A stretch of 64,000 nt of DNA from Pseudanabaena yagii GIHE-NHR1 (GTDB taxonomy: Bacteria; Cyanobacteriota; Cyanobacteriia; Pseudanabaenales; Pseudanabaenaceae). The notes beneath the pieces are model-generated. The model did not search any database. It was not told the origin of the DNA and saw nothing but the letters and a program-made list of their open reading frames with translations. The position numbers and the translations under genes were made by a program. The stretch spans positions 3,281,501 through 3,345,500 of the forward strand of contig NZ_JAAVJL010000001.1 in the NCBI RefSeq assembly GCF_012863495.1, in the 5' to 3' direction. Each line of letters begins with the position of its first letter. Positions within the stretch are counted from its first letter, which is position 1. Below are positions 47,601 through 54,480 of the stretch, piece after piece.

Positions 47601-47651
47601 TTCTTCAATGAAATAACCCATGATGCGCTGCTGTTGTTGTTCCGAGTTCAT
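41616..47651 (-). CDS. pilL: Giant CheA/PilL-type hybrid histidine kinase
   Basis: Core kinase of a chemotaxis-like system, 2011 residues. An N-terminal Hpt domain carries RAAHSIKGGAAMLG. A helical segment at about 170-270 precedes a low-complexity Asp/Ser/Asn/Glu-rich linker (about 280-1360). Then come the CheA dimerisation helices (VDVKYLDSLNNLVGELVVNR), the ATPase (LVNNAIDHGLEDP, DDGAGIS, GRGVGLDVV), a CheW-like domain and a C-terminal receiver with VDDSITVREL and IFCDIEMPRMDG. Homologues in cyanobacteria control type IV pilus motility and phototaxis. The linker of about 1,080 residues is far longer than usual. It is preceded in the operon by MCP, CheW and CheY genes. Confidence 0.92.
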   Translation of the reverse strand: MNSEQQQQRIMGYFIEEAREHLQTIEQGVLNLQDILDEPESINELFRAAHSIKGGAAMLGVGSIQHVAHRLEDFFKILKENPKINVDERLKSLLLAGFDPLAELLDELQIGFRISDELTLETSNRVKPVFAELESYLNQLTSNSNEELVTPVLVEQRSEQRIVESKPVTSQKTIFQEEVTNKMRDMLQLFRGTDSQDSRSQLQEICNYFQEVGDRFELSNWTNLATQIKNAIAYPINSYRTLAPIVIRELKDAQDLVLANREAEIAISPQIQNLLPYRFSESEDDDVSTIFTTAPDISPKAIDIEEDLQLDALGTEEYEALDLASMNPVDQQSSSAHEIDLFSDQNEQEEAFDLLEIPQEQIDQMDWMDSEYEITENQHIDGPKVGASELKSLATLFENDDIDFDSAWEDIESNESNLAKHGNEQNFNNNHDEFADLLDNTSTDLNNPASNRGLEDSNLAELFGEVPTSEQASTISKDSQGLFPKDQDSQGLFPDDMDITSNPTDQLITQNTPDILEDLAIDDLVKEESIDTEFDDFDLGIDIIDQISDINTENAEGINIDDLDFSEGSPQESSELFSESILSDAQDDNSLSSEEYFAELARQENAINSLHEDEEAPDTNNHEPFALTISEEDMPLLEEDPFAINDNIDADLLETPLNISNEDQNDFDLSDIEDFANTPSPKKDVIESYTLPIESSEDFDTNDTSGLNIFDELGFDNDDFEQEAASPVIDHPVTDQNDHQGEEPAFPDNNEFDEIANSISSDDIININEQPINEQTDEIDDLFADAPETSSPSEIIDSAEDLQFFGEDSSNTTSIEQELSTTDDLGDFFGDEESVEQELSSTDDLGDFFGNEESVEQELSTTDDLGDFFGNEEEISQEINTSDDELGGFFDDVEASDFSLSNDISNSAVSDITDNDNSIQNIGTHDISNTDELGDFFADVEEPNLDSVYSKNESNNLSTTDDIDGLGDFFNASESPEDLAEKLIDDNWSDLGISDDVNINGDVADETIDSFTEENLNSAFADISAASNSLESSLENINDELFNQIEEPEPANKSDNLVNLFANANEDDLTILENNFNDFGNDLDNEFDFNEERSLTQSDASSLADDFEENNFFNAIDDLRSDSLQSNDEPLTSIQQDQQDDINFDDDHEDITSGSTIDSLVDFFQGDDSDITDLTTSESLTNINNDSFDDNQNLDFGGFDEMSDLNGSSLQDSINSETDYVEMQNLAIDNQSVVEELNGIDDNFDFDDLEAMIGDASSLSDNFITSNNDEVASPNHHSNHDNGQQSINSDDMNFDELEALLGDTGSFETNVAAKPKEREVTTLPSTSTTKPKDDFDELESMLQSRFAPDVGPIKTKTPVRPPVTTRKPKLSDSTMRVDVKYLDSLNNLVGELVVNRNLLEQEQERLQQFITNLLHQVQLLSDVSQRMRDQYDRSLLEASLTAGRGRSYNNFESGYSSDGASTSSAVSSEFEGIEFDRYNTFHVLSQEIIELIVKVRESASDIEFVVGETDQVTRQLGTITTQVQDDLKQSRMVPFAQIADRLPRGIRDRALKSGKQADLEVFGRETLIDKAILESLTDPLTHLVNNAIDHGLEDPATRQAAGKSAAGKLTVRAYHQGNQTVISISDDGAGISTEKVKKSAVAKGVRSQSEVDRLNDTEVYSLLFEAGFSTAAEADEFKGRGVGLDVVKTCLDEIRGVIIVESLVGKGTTFTIRLPLTLSISKAMFCISDRARIAFPVDGFEDMVEVPQSQIVLNEKGQPCLPWRDTVLPFQHLSNLLSYSRHLSRSNIYGKQDNDELCIIILRNDTSYLALQVDQFLGEYEIVIKQLEGPIPQPAGIAGATVLGDGRVMAIANVLELFDIASGRLRPSTSGVTLQPPIEEDIAVDPTVLIVDDSITVRELLSLTFAKVGYRVEQAKDGQDAWEKLRAGLPCDMIFCDIEMPRMDGLDLLSRLQKDSRLKEIPVAMLTSRGADRHRQTAIQLGAKGYFTKPYLEEELLSASKRLLNGETLPI
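45001..45210 (-). repeat. Tandem 60-bp coding repeats in the pilL linker
   Basis: About three and a half copies of a 60-bp unit, phased to codons, encode STDDLGDFFGNEESVEQEL-type 20-residue repeats. Copies 45061-45120 and 45121-45180 differ at only a few bases. Older, diverged versions of the same motif (DELGDFFADVEE, DGLGDFFNASE) lie on either side, so the linker grew by repeated duplication. Confidence 0.9.
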
Positions 47652-47704
47652 GACAGAATCCTCTCAAAGATTAGGGTATGAGTAGCTAGCTAAAGGCAAT
47701 AGGA

Positions 47705-50062
47705 CTAACGACCTCCCGTTTTATCACCTGAGTCAACGCGGAATCGTTCCACAGAATCTTGGAGGCTACGGGCAACACCTACAAGGTTTTGTAGTGAAGC
47801 AGACACTCTTTGAGATTCTTGGGATGTTTCTTGGGCGGTTAACTCAACTGACTGCATAACCTGTGATACGGTGCGTGAAGTCTCGGTTTGTTTAACGGTA
47901 TCTTCGGTAATGGATAGTACTAGAGTTTCAATGCGGTGGGACACTTGGATAATATCGGTTAGGGACTGGCGAGCTTGTTCAGCGCGTTTAGTACCATCGA
48001 TAACCTGTTGTGTGCCGACTTCCATCGCTTGTTGCACATTACTGGTTTCACTCTGAATTTGCAATACGATTTGTTCGATTTCCTTCGATGCTTTGGCAGC
48101 GCGATCGGCTAGCTGGCGAACTTCATCAGCAACGATCGCAAAACCACGACCTGCATCACCCGCTCTTGCTGCTTCAATACTAGCGTTAAGTGCGAGTAAG
48201 TTAGTACGCGAAGCAATCTGGGAAATCAAACCAACGATCTTAGAAATTTCTTGGGACGACTCACCTAGTCGTTTTACCTTACGAGTGGTTTCCGCAACCG
48301 TTTCGCGAATGTCGAGAATACCAGCTACGGTGCGTTCTACGGCTTCACCACCCTTAATCGCGGTTTCCGACGCAAGTTTTGCCACCTGATCCGCTTCACG
48401 GGCGCTTTCAGCTACACGCTGAATCGATTCCGTCATCATTTGCACTGAATTTAAGGTAACGCTTAGCTCTTCTGCTTGGCGTAATGCGTCTGATGACAAG
48501 CTGCGGGCAAATGCTTCATTTTCGCGAGAGCTTTCGTTTACCTGACGCGCCGCGATTTTTACTTGGTTAACAATTTCGCGCAGGTTTTGAATGGTGAGGT
48601 TAAAGGAGTCAGCAACCGCACCGAGGACATCGGCTGTTACCTCTGCCTGTACCGTCAAGTCACCACGCGCCGCACCTTCTACGTCGTCGAGTAAGCGGAT
48701 TACCTGACGTTGGAGATCCTCTTTTGCCTGTTCTTGTTCGGCGGCTTTACGCTGTGCTTCGTTGGTGTTAGATACGATTGACTGAATCATCTGGTTAAAA
48801 CTTGCGGCGAGTCTACCAAATTCATCTTCGCTATAAATAGAAGCCCTTGGAGTCATATCACCACGGATGACTGACTCAAACTGAGATTGTAAGTTTTCGG
48901 TTGATTGTTCGATCAGTCTCGATGAGCGTTTGCCCAATCCCCATGCCATCGAGCCACTAGCGATCGCTGCCGCCCCTGCCATCATCCAACCCGTATTTCT
49001 TACCTGTTCACGGGTTGAATTATCTTTGATTGAGCCGATCGCAAAGTTAGTTACTATACCTGCCGCTACCATTGCCACTACGCCTGAAGCGATCGCTGTG
49101 ATCAGGGTCTTGGTTTTCAAAGGCATATTGTCAAAGGGAGAAAATAGCCCACCTTGCTCGGAGGCTTCGGCGGTGACATCCACACCACGCTTTGTGCCTA
49201 CGGGGGAATTAATTGCTCCCAACCCAAATAGCTCTGCTTCATTGCCAGTTTGATTAAATCGTCCTGCTGAGATATCTGAGCCAACGACTGCTGTCGTATT
49301 AGTAGACCTGACTGAGGTAGCAAAGTCTTGACTACCAAAATCAGATATGGAGCGATCCGAAGCCATTTGGGTTGCGTCGGAATCACTGAACGAATTAGAA
49401 AAAGATGATTCACTAATGTCTTCAAAATCATCAAACTCATCCATGAACACAACATCAGTATCTGAGTTCAAGTTCCCAGATGTATTGTTGCTAGAAGATT
49501 TATAGTTGGAATTAAAGCTCCCTGAACCTGTGATTTGTGTCTCGGCACTATAGCCATAATCACTAGAGCCATTCATTGAAACATCAGAATTAAAATCATC
49601 AAAATCAAAATCGTTGGTGGTATGGCTATGTCCACCACTATCACCTGAAGACCAAGACCCCTGCATATAAGTTGATTGAGCGTTATAGCTATTGTCATTG
49701 TCATAAGCATATTGCTTATTTCTAAACTCGTCGTTTGACGAGCTAACCATATCCGCTAAGTTATTGTCACTATAACTATCATCGATATCTAATCTTTCCT
49801 TGGCAGCAGCAATGCCACTATGAGCATATTCAAGAATTGAATTGTCATCAGTTAGTTGTAAAACGGTTTCATATTCACCGATTGAATCTTGATAGCGTTC
49901 TAGGGCGAGATTAATATGAGCATGAAGTAACCGATACATAGGCTCACTAGGACATGCTTGGACAAGCTCCTGTGTTAATTTTGCAGCTTGATTGTAATCT
50001 CCTTGCATGTAGGCTAAGGAAGCCTTTTCGTATTCTTTTTGGTGCTGTGTACTTGATGCCAT
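47705..50062 (-). CDS. pilJ: Methyl-accepting chemotaxis protein with TPR-like N-terminus
   Basis: A 785-residue receptor. Residues 1-100 form TPR-like helices ([20 protein letters not shown] and following). Then comes a Ser/Asn/Asp-rich disordered stretch (about 110-300), and two closely spaced TM helices (about 322-345 and 357-375) with almost no extracellular loop. HAMP repeats follow, then an MCP signalling domain whose hairpin tip reads [20 protein letters not shown] and [19 protein letters not shown]. With no periplasmic sensor domain, it probably senses cytoplasmic input or partner proteins. Homologues in Pil/Tax systems set motility bias. Confidence 0.9.
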   Translation of the reverse strand: MASSTQHQKEYEKASLAYMQGDYNQAAKLTQELVQACPSEPMYRLLHAHINLALERYQDSIGEYETVLQLTDDNSILEYAHSGIAAAKERLDIDDSYSDNNLADMVSSSNDEFRNKQYAYDNDNSYNAQSTYMQGSWSSGDSGGHSHTTNDFDFDDFNSDVSMNGSSDYGYSAETQITGSGSFNSNYKSSSNNTSGNLNSDTDVVFMDEFDDFEDISESSFSNSFSDSDATQMASDRSISDFGSQDFATSVRSTNTTAVVGSDISAGRFNQTGNEAELFGLGAINSPVGTKRGVDVTAEASEQGGLFSPFDNMPLKTKTLITAIASGVVAMVAAGIVTNFAIGSIKDNSTREQVRNTGWMMAGAAAIASGSMAWGLGKRSSRLIEQSTENLQSQFESVIRGDMTPRASIYSEDEFGRLAASFNQMIQSIVSNTNEAQRKAAEQEQAKEDLQRQVIRLLDDVEGAARGDLTVQAEVTADVLGAVADSFNLTIQNLREIVNQVKIAARQVNESSRENEAFARSLSSDALRQAEELSVTLNSVQMMTESIQRVAESAREADQVAKLASETAIKGGEAVERTVAGILDIRETVAETTRKVKRLGESSQEISKIVGLISQIASRTNLLALNASIEAARAGDAGRGFAIVADEVRQLADRAAKASKEIEQIVLQIQSETSNVQQAMEVGTQQVIDGTKRAEQARQSLTDIIQVSHRIETLVLSITEDTVKQTETSRTVSQVMQSVELTAQETSQESQRVSASLQNLVGVARSLQDSVERFRVDSGDKTGGR

Positions 50063-50122
50063 GTGCCTTCTCCTAAAATCCCTAAAATCTCTGCCATTTG
50101 CCCGAAACTATCTTGAAATCAT

Positions 50123-50650
50123 CTATGATGCCCACCGTGCCGATCGCAAAATATTGACTTGATCTAGCAACTTTAGAGGCTCACTGCCTTCCATTATCCA
50201 TTCACCTTTGATAAATGGAGCCATACTGTCAGTGCTGTTTCTAGAAACGGTTAGCTGGGAAGGGTCAAGCCAAGCCATGACACCAATTTGTTCTACTGCT
50301 AAACCTAACATCATGCCTTGATCCTCGATCGCAATGATAGAAATTTCTGCCCGATCTGTATTGACAGGAGGCACTTCTCCCAAAAACTGCCCGAGATCAC
50401 CTACCCAGATAACTCTACCCCGAATATTAACTGTACCTAGCAGTAGGGGGGAGACATTTGGCATAGGGTTAATTCGATCTGGAGCAAATTCTAAAACTTG
50501 ACTAACTCCAATTGCAGGCAAGGCAAATTCAATCCCAGAAGCTACAAAAAACCTTAAATGCAGCTCACCTTCTGGTGCTTCGATACCTTGGTCAAAGTCA
50601 GTCGCCTGATCTTGTCCGATGCCGGGGAAGAAATCTTGGTTTCCAACCAT
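50123..50650 (-). CDS. pilI: CheW-like coupling protein (PilI type)
   Basis: About 175 residues. The CheW fold is seen from about residue 27 on (LRFFVASGIEFALPAIGVSQ). The core strand PLLLGTVNIRGRVIWVGDLG contains the typical N-I-R-G-x-V-I/L motif, and SIIAIEDQGMMLGLAVEQIG follows. It would link the MCP to the CheA-like kinase. The frame opens with a TTG at 50674; ATG 50650 (MVGNQDFFPG) is more likely. It lies 60 nt upstream of the MCP gene in the same operon. Confidence 0.87.
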   Translation of the reverse strand: MVGNQDFFPGIGQDQATDFDQGIEAPEGELHLRFFVASGIEFALPAIGVSQVLEFAPDRINPMPNVSPLLLGTVNIRGRVIWVGDLGQFLGEVPPVNTDRAEISIIAIEDQGMMLGLAVEQIGVMAWLDPSQLTVSRNSTDSMAPFIKGEWIMEGSEPLKLLDQVNILRSARWAS

Positions 50651-50814
50651 AATTTGGGAAGCTCTACCTTGCAAAATTGCAACTTTTGATGTCTTGAATT
50701 TTATAAGTTTTAAGCTTTAGAAAATCTTAAAGTATTGATGTTAATGAACCATCCCTGAATAATCAAGAATTGATTCAAGAATTGTTCAAGGTTTTAGCAC
50801 TTGTACTGAAATTC

Positions 50815-51183
50815 TTAAGCTTTTCTAAGTAACTGTTTGACAGTCCCAACTAACTCTTGAGGCTGAAATGGCTTGGCAATATAGGCATCAGCGCCTTGCT
50901 TCATTCCCCAGTAGCGATCAAATTCTTCACCTTTAGATGAGCACATTACGACGGGAACGCGCTCAGTTTTAGGATCGGTTTTGATGCGACGGCATAGTTC
51001 ATAGCCATTCATGCGGGGCATGACAATGTCCATAACTACGATATCTGGGCAACTGCCTTGCATTTGCTCTAGTGCTTCTATGCCGTCACCTGCTGTTTTG
51101 ACGATTAAACCACTACCCTTAAGTAAGTCTTCAATCATTTCTCTCTGTGTGACACTATCTTCAACCACCAGAACTGTACTCAT
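50815..51183 (-). CDS. pilH: CheY-like response regulator (PilH type)
   Basis: A 122-residue single receiver domain. Acidic pocket VVEDSVTQREM, phospho-acceptor Asp in VVMDIVMPRMNG, Ser in VMCSSKGEE and Lys in YIAKPFQP. There is no output domain, so it acts by protein contact. It is the first gene of the pilH-pilI-pilJ-pilL set here. The PatA-type PilG regulator that usually precedes it in cyanobacteria is absent from the window; the next upstream gene is yifB. Confidence 0.9.
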   Translation of the reverse strand: MSTVLVVEDSVTQREMIEDLLKGSGLIVKTAGDGIEALEQMQGSCPDIVVMDIVMPRMNGYELCRRIKTDPKTERVPVVMCSSKGEEFDRYWGMKQGADAYIAKPFQPQELVGTVKQLLRKA

Positions 51184-51567
51184 ACATGAATGCCCCGATA
51201 GGATTCTTCCACTAGCAACTCACTCAACAACATATTAGTTAGGCTTATGTCAGGCAGTACAAAGATCTACCTACCATAGCTTCTAGATTACTATTTATTA
51301 AGTTAACGTTTAATTATTCATTAAACTGCTCATATTTTAGTCTCATTTGATAAAGACAATTCATTTAGAGCTGAAAGTCAAGACACAAAATAGCATGTAT
51401 GGTGCTATGTGCTTGCATGAAAAACAAATAATTTACTGAAAATACCATAAAAACACAGGCTCAGAATAATTTAAAACTATAGGAGAGGGTTTGCTACGCA
51501 AACCCTCTCCTATAGTTTTAAAAGCCAGCCTAACCATAACATCAGGATTGGACTTGGACGCTACGAT
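51184..51567. other. Intergenic region between comM/yifB and pilH
   Basis: 384 bp. Apart from the hairpin at 51470-51522 I see no gene. The A/T-rich part just upstream of pilH is the expected place for the chemotaxis operon promoter, but no convincing -35/-10 pair stands out. Confidence 0.5.
51470..51522. terminator. Hairpin downstream of comM/yifB
   Basis: A 25-bp perfect stem, TTTAAAACTATAGGAGAGGG continuing into TTTGC, with a TAC loop, 46 nt past the yifB stop. On the reverse strand its 3' arm ends in AUAGUUUUAAA. Confidence 0.65.
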
Positions 51568-53091
51568 TTAGGTAGCTCGATCTAGCGTGCGGTATTGCAC
51601 TGCTTCTGCCACATGCACTACTTGAATATTTTCAGTATTCGCTAAATCAGCGATCGTGCGCGATACCTTAAGAATGCGATCAGTGGCACGAGCCGATAAG
51701 CCTAGTCGTTTAATGGCTGCTTCTAAGAGTTCCCGAGAAGGATCATCTAATTTGCACCATTGGCGCAAGTGCCTTGATTGCATCTGAGCATTACAGTTAA
51801 CCCTAGCCTCGCTTTGAAAGCGGTTTTGTTGGATTTTGCGAGATGCCTGTACTCTTTTTTTGACTGCACTAGAGTCTTCTCCCTCAGTTGATCGCGTCAT
51901 TTCATCGGGCTTTAAGCGGGCGACAGTTACTTGGAGATCAATACGATCCATTAAAGGTCCTGATAGCTTTGCCCAATATTGCTCACGCTGACGTGGTGTG
52001 CAGGTACAGGGTTGGACAGCATCGCCATAGTAACCACATTGACATGGGTTTGTACTCGCGACTAACGTGAACTGTGCTGGGAAGGTAACAGATTGACGGG
52101 TACGGGAAATGCTCACAAATCCATCTTCGAGGGGTTGGCGCAAAAATTCCAATACGTCCCTTTTAAACTCAGTCAGCTCATCCAAAAAAAGCACCCCATT
52201 TGTTGCAAGTGTTATTTCTCCTGGGCGGGGAAAGCTGCCACCACCTACAAGTGAGGGACCTGAGGCGGAATGGTGGGGGCTACGAAAAGGGCGATCGCTA
52301 ACTAAGCCCTTACCTTTTAATAATCCTGCGACTGAATGGATTCTGGTTACTTCTAGAGCCTCGTCGAAATTCATATTGGGCAAAATGCTAGGCAAGCGTC
52401 TTGCTAATAGAGTTTTGCCAGAACCAGGGGGACCAACAAAAATCAGGTTGTGTCCACCTGCGGCAGCGATTTCTAGGGCGCGGCGAGCATGTTGTTGACC
52501 TTTGACATCTTTTAGATCTAGCTTAAATTCGCTGTCATTCCATTTCATTTCAGGGTTAGCGACTACGGGTTGATATTTTTCGGGATGCGCCAGAAAATCA
52601 CCAACCTCAGTAATACTTTGCAATCCATACACTGCTAAATCTTTGACAAGTGCTGCTTCTTGGGCATTTTCCTTAGGCACAACGATCCCAACCATGCCTA
52701 ATCGTTTAGCCGCCGCTGTGATCGGTAGTACACCTGACACAGGTCGTAGGGAACCATCAAGGGAGACTTCGCCTAAGAATAAGTGATCACCTAATAACTG
52801 TGGATCAACTTGCTCGGAGGCAGCCAAAATACCAATGCTAATAGGTAAATCGAAAATTGGTCCCTCTTTGCGGAGATCGGCAGGGGTGAGATTAATCACG
52901 ATTTTTCGCATTGGGAAAGCGTATCCTGCGTTTTTGATAGCAGCTTTCACCCGTTCTCGACTTTCTTGAACAGCAGTATCAGGTAATCCTACTAAGGTGA
53001 TTCCGGGCAGTCCTCCAGATACATCTACCTCTACCCCTACCTGAATCGCGTCAATGCCTAAAATTGTTGCGCTCCAAACCCTTGCTAGCAC
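51568..53091 (-). CDS. comM: YifB/ComM family Mg-chelatase-like AAA protein
   Basis: A 507-residue protein. The N-terminal Lon-protease-like fold without active residues (VGLPDTAVQESRERVKAAIK, LPISIGILAAS, FLGEVSLDGSLRPVSGVLPI) precedes an Mg-chelatase-type AAA domain. That domain has GPPGSGKTLLARRLPSILP, Walker B GVLFLDELTEF, and the Cys-rich STNPCQCGYYGD/CTCTPRQ insertion. In competent bacteria ComM is a helicase promoting branch migration during natural transformation; linkage to a pilus-motility operon is suggestive but may be chance. The start is GTG at 53091. Confidence 0.92.
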   Translation of the reverse strand: MLARVWSATILGIDAIQVGVEVDVSGGLPGITLVGLPDTAVQESRERVKAAIKNAGYAFPMRKIVINLTPADLRKEGPIFDLPISIGILAASEQVDPQLLGDHLFLGEVSLDGSLRPVSGVLPITAAAKRLGMVGIVVPKENAQEAALVKDLAVYGLQSITEVGDFLAHPEKYQPVVANPEMKWNDSEFKLDLKDVKGQQHARRALEIAAAGGHNLIFVGPPGSGKTLLARRLPSILPNMNFDEALEVTRIHSVAGLLKGKGLVSDRPFRSPHHSASGPSLVGGGSFPRPGEITLATNGVLFLDELTEFKRDVLEFLRQPLEDGFVSISRTRQSVTFPAQFTLVASTNPCQCGYYGDAVQPCTCTPRQREQYWAKLSGPLMDRIDLQVTVARLKPDEMTRSTEGEDSSAVKKRVQASRKIQQNRFQSEARVNCNAQMQSRHLRQWCKLDDPSRELLEAAIKRLGLSARATDRILKVSRTIADLANTENIQVVHVAEAVQYRTLDRAT

Positions 53092-53504
53092 TTTGTCCTA
53101 TAAAACTAATTTTTATAAAATATTATTGATTTAGCGTAACATACAGAGCTTTGTCCGACTAGTAAAACCTTATCCTTCCTGAATTTATGCACCGTACAAA
53201 TTGTGATAGCTAGCTAAGAGCGATAACTACAACATGTTGCACTGAATTAAAAAACAGAGAAAAGTTTGAGAGTGTGGCAAAGCCACACTCTCAAACTTTT
53301 CTTCAAACTTCAACAGTTTGTAATACAAATATAGCCATTAGAACTAGTAAAAATGGCTGGAATAAATATTTACAGCAAGCATTATTTATTCAATATTATA
53401 GGTATACATAGTTTAGATGTGGCTAAAACTATGTACTAGTAATACGTACTAATACCTAATCTAAATCCTTAGAAACAACTTAATAAATAATAATATGTAC
53501 TCAA
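53092..53504. other. Intergenic region
   Basis: 413 bp without a gene. It holds the hairpin at 53258-53302 and a second palindrome, TACATAGTTT with AAACTATGTA (53405-53414 and 53426-53435). The rest is A/T-rich. Confidence 0.6.
53258..53302. repeat. GC-clamped intergenic hairpin
   Basis: AGAAAAGTTTGAGAGTGTGGC, AAA loop, perfect complement. 21-bp stem. Confidence 0.75.
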
Positions 53505-53789
53505 TTAATATTCTGAAAAGCTAAGCGATCGCATAGACATCTCCTGCATTTCTGGCATTTCTGCATGATGGCTAATTGCCAGAGTGTCATTGAGAGCGTC
53601 ATGTAAAAGTGAGCTAAAGTCGTCATTAGGTTGCCAAGATGGCTCAAAAGGATGAGCTGCTAAACTACATGCCTCCCATGTAGCACTGACGGGAACAGCT
53701 AATCTTCCACAAAAACCACCCCTTCTTCCTTCAGGATTGTAATGCTGACACAATTTACAAGCTGTAATGGAGTTACCTGAAGAGTCCAT
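53505..53789 (-). CDS. Small Cys-rich cyanobacterial protein
   Basis: A 94-residue protein of unknown function. The N-terminal 50 residues carry four Cys in the order C-x2-C, then RRGGFCGRLAVPV, then WEACSLAAHPFEPSW. I recognise this CxxC-x-PEGRRGGxC-WxACxLA pattern as typical of a small conserved cyanobacterial family. The spacing could bind a metal or an Fe-S cluster. The C-terminus is Met/Ser-rich (MPEMQEMSMRSLSF). There is no signal peptide, and the gene is isolated with long A/T-rich flanks. Confidence 0.7.
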   Translation of the reverse strand: MDSSGNSITACKLCQHYNPEGRRGGFCGRLAVPVSATWEACSLAAHPFEPSWQPNDDFSSLLHDALNDTLAISHHAEMPEMQEMSMRSLSFSEY

Positions 53790-54134
53790 ATATCTTATTT
53801 GGCTTTGCCAAAATTACTAAAAGCAATTTATTAATTACTTCAATTATCAAGGGTAGCTTTTTGAAGTAAATTAGCTTATACATTAAGCAGGGAAAGAGTT
53901 ATAGCGATCCCGAATAAAATATTAACTTAACAATGTCTTAACTGATTCCTGTAATGCTTCTATAACAATCTTCTTGAAGATTTTGCTGATAAAAATCGCG
54001 AAAATCAATCATTAAGAAAATATATAGATATTTTCAACAGTGAATTTGACTGAGTATTTCTACTTTGAATCTCAAAAAATATAGCAATATGTTGTTTATT
54101 TAAAGTGAAAACCCCTACCACTCCAACGCATTCT
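53790..54134. other. Intergenic A/T-rich region
   Basis: 345 bp upstream of the small Cys-rich gene. I see no gene or convincing repeat; the promoter of that gene should lie here. Confidence 0.4.
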
Positions 54135-54317
54135 TTATTCGACTTGGAGAATTAGTTCCGCAGCAGTAAGATCTGTTTCTTTGACAATTTCGCTGCTGGG
54201 TAAGGCTTTTAAAATATCTATGGTGGAGCGATACATTTTGAAGGTGTGATCGCTTTTTCTGTAATACATATCACCAAGGGTAAGGTAAGCGGCGATAAAG
54301 CACAGATGTACTGACAT
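54135..54317 (-). CDS. Short hypothetical protein or gene remnant
   Basis: A 60-residue frame, MSVHLCFIAAYLTLGDMYYR at the start and AAELILQVE at the end. The composition looks protein-like, and LTLGDMYYR resembles one TPR helix. Coding-like sequence also exists just upstream in another phase (KQQKLPSQEMVTK), so it may be the end of a frameshifted gene. Low confidence. Confidence 0.3.
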   Translation of the reverse strand: MSVHLCFIAAYLTLGDMYYRKSDHTFKMYRSTIDILKALPSSEIVKETDLTAAELILQVE

Positions 54318-54391
54318 TGGACTTTCGTTACCATTTCTTGACTTGGTAATTTCTGTTGCTTAAGAGTTTGGGCAATAAGGTTTGGATTAAT

Positions 54392-54448
54392 AAAGAAACA
54401 AGTTTTTTGTGGAACAGCAAAGCCGCTCTATAAAAAACTTGTTTCTTT
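54392..54448. terminator. Hairpin downstream of the pgpH-like gene
   Basis: AAAGAAACAAGTTTTTTGTG pairs imperfectly with CTATAAAAAACTTGTTTCTTT around an AGC-AAA-GCC head. It lies about 33 nt past the stop codon of the HD-domain gene. Confidence 0.6.
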
Positions 54449-54480
54449 TTGCCGAGCTATTTAGCGCGATCGCCAAATTT

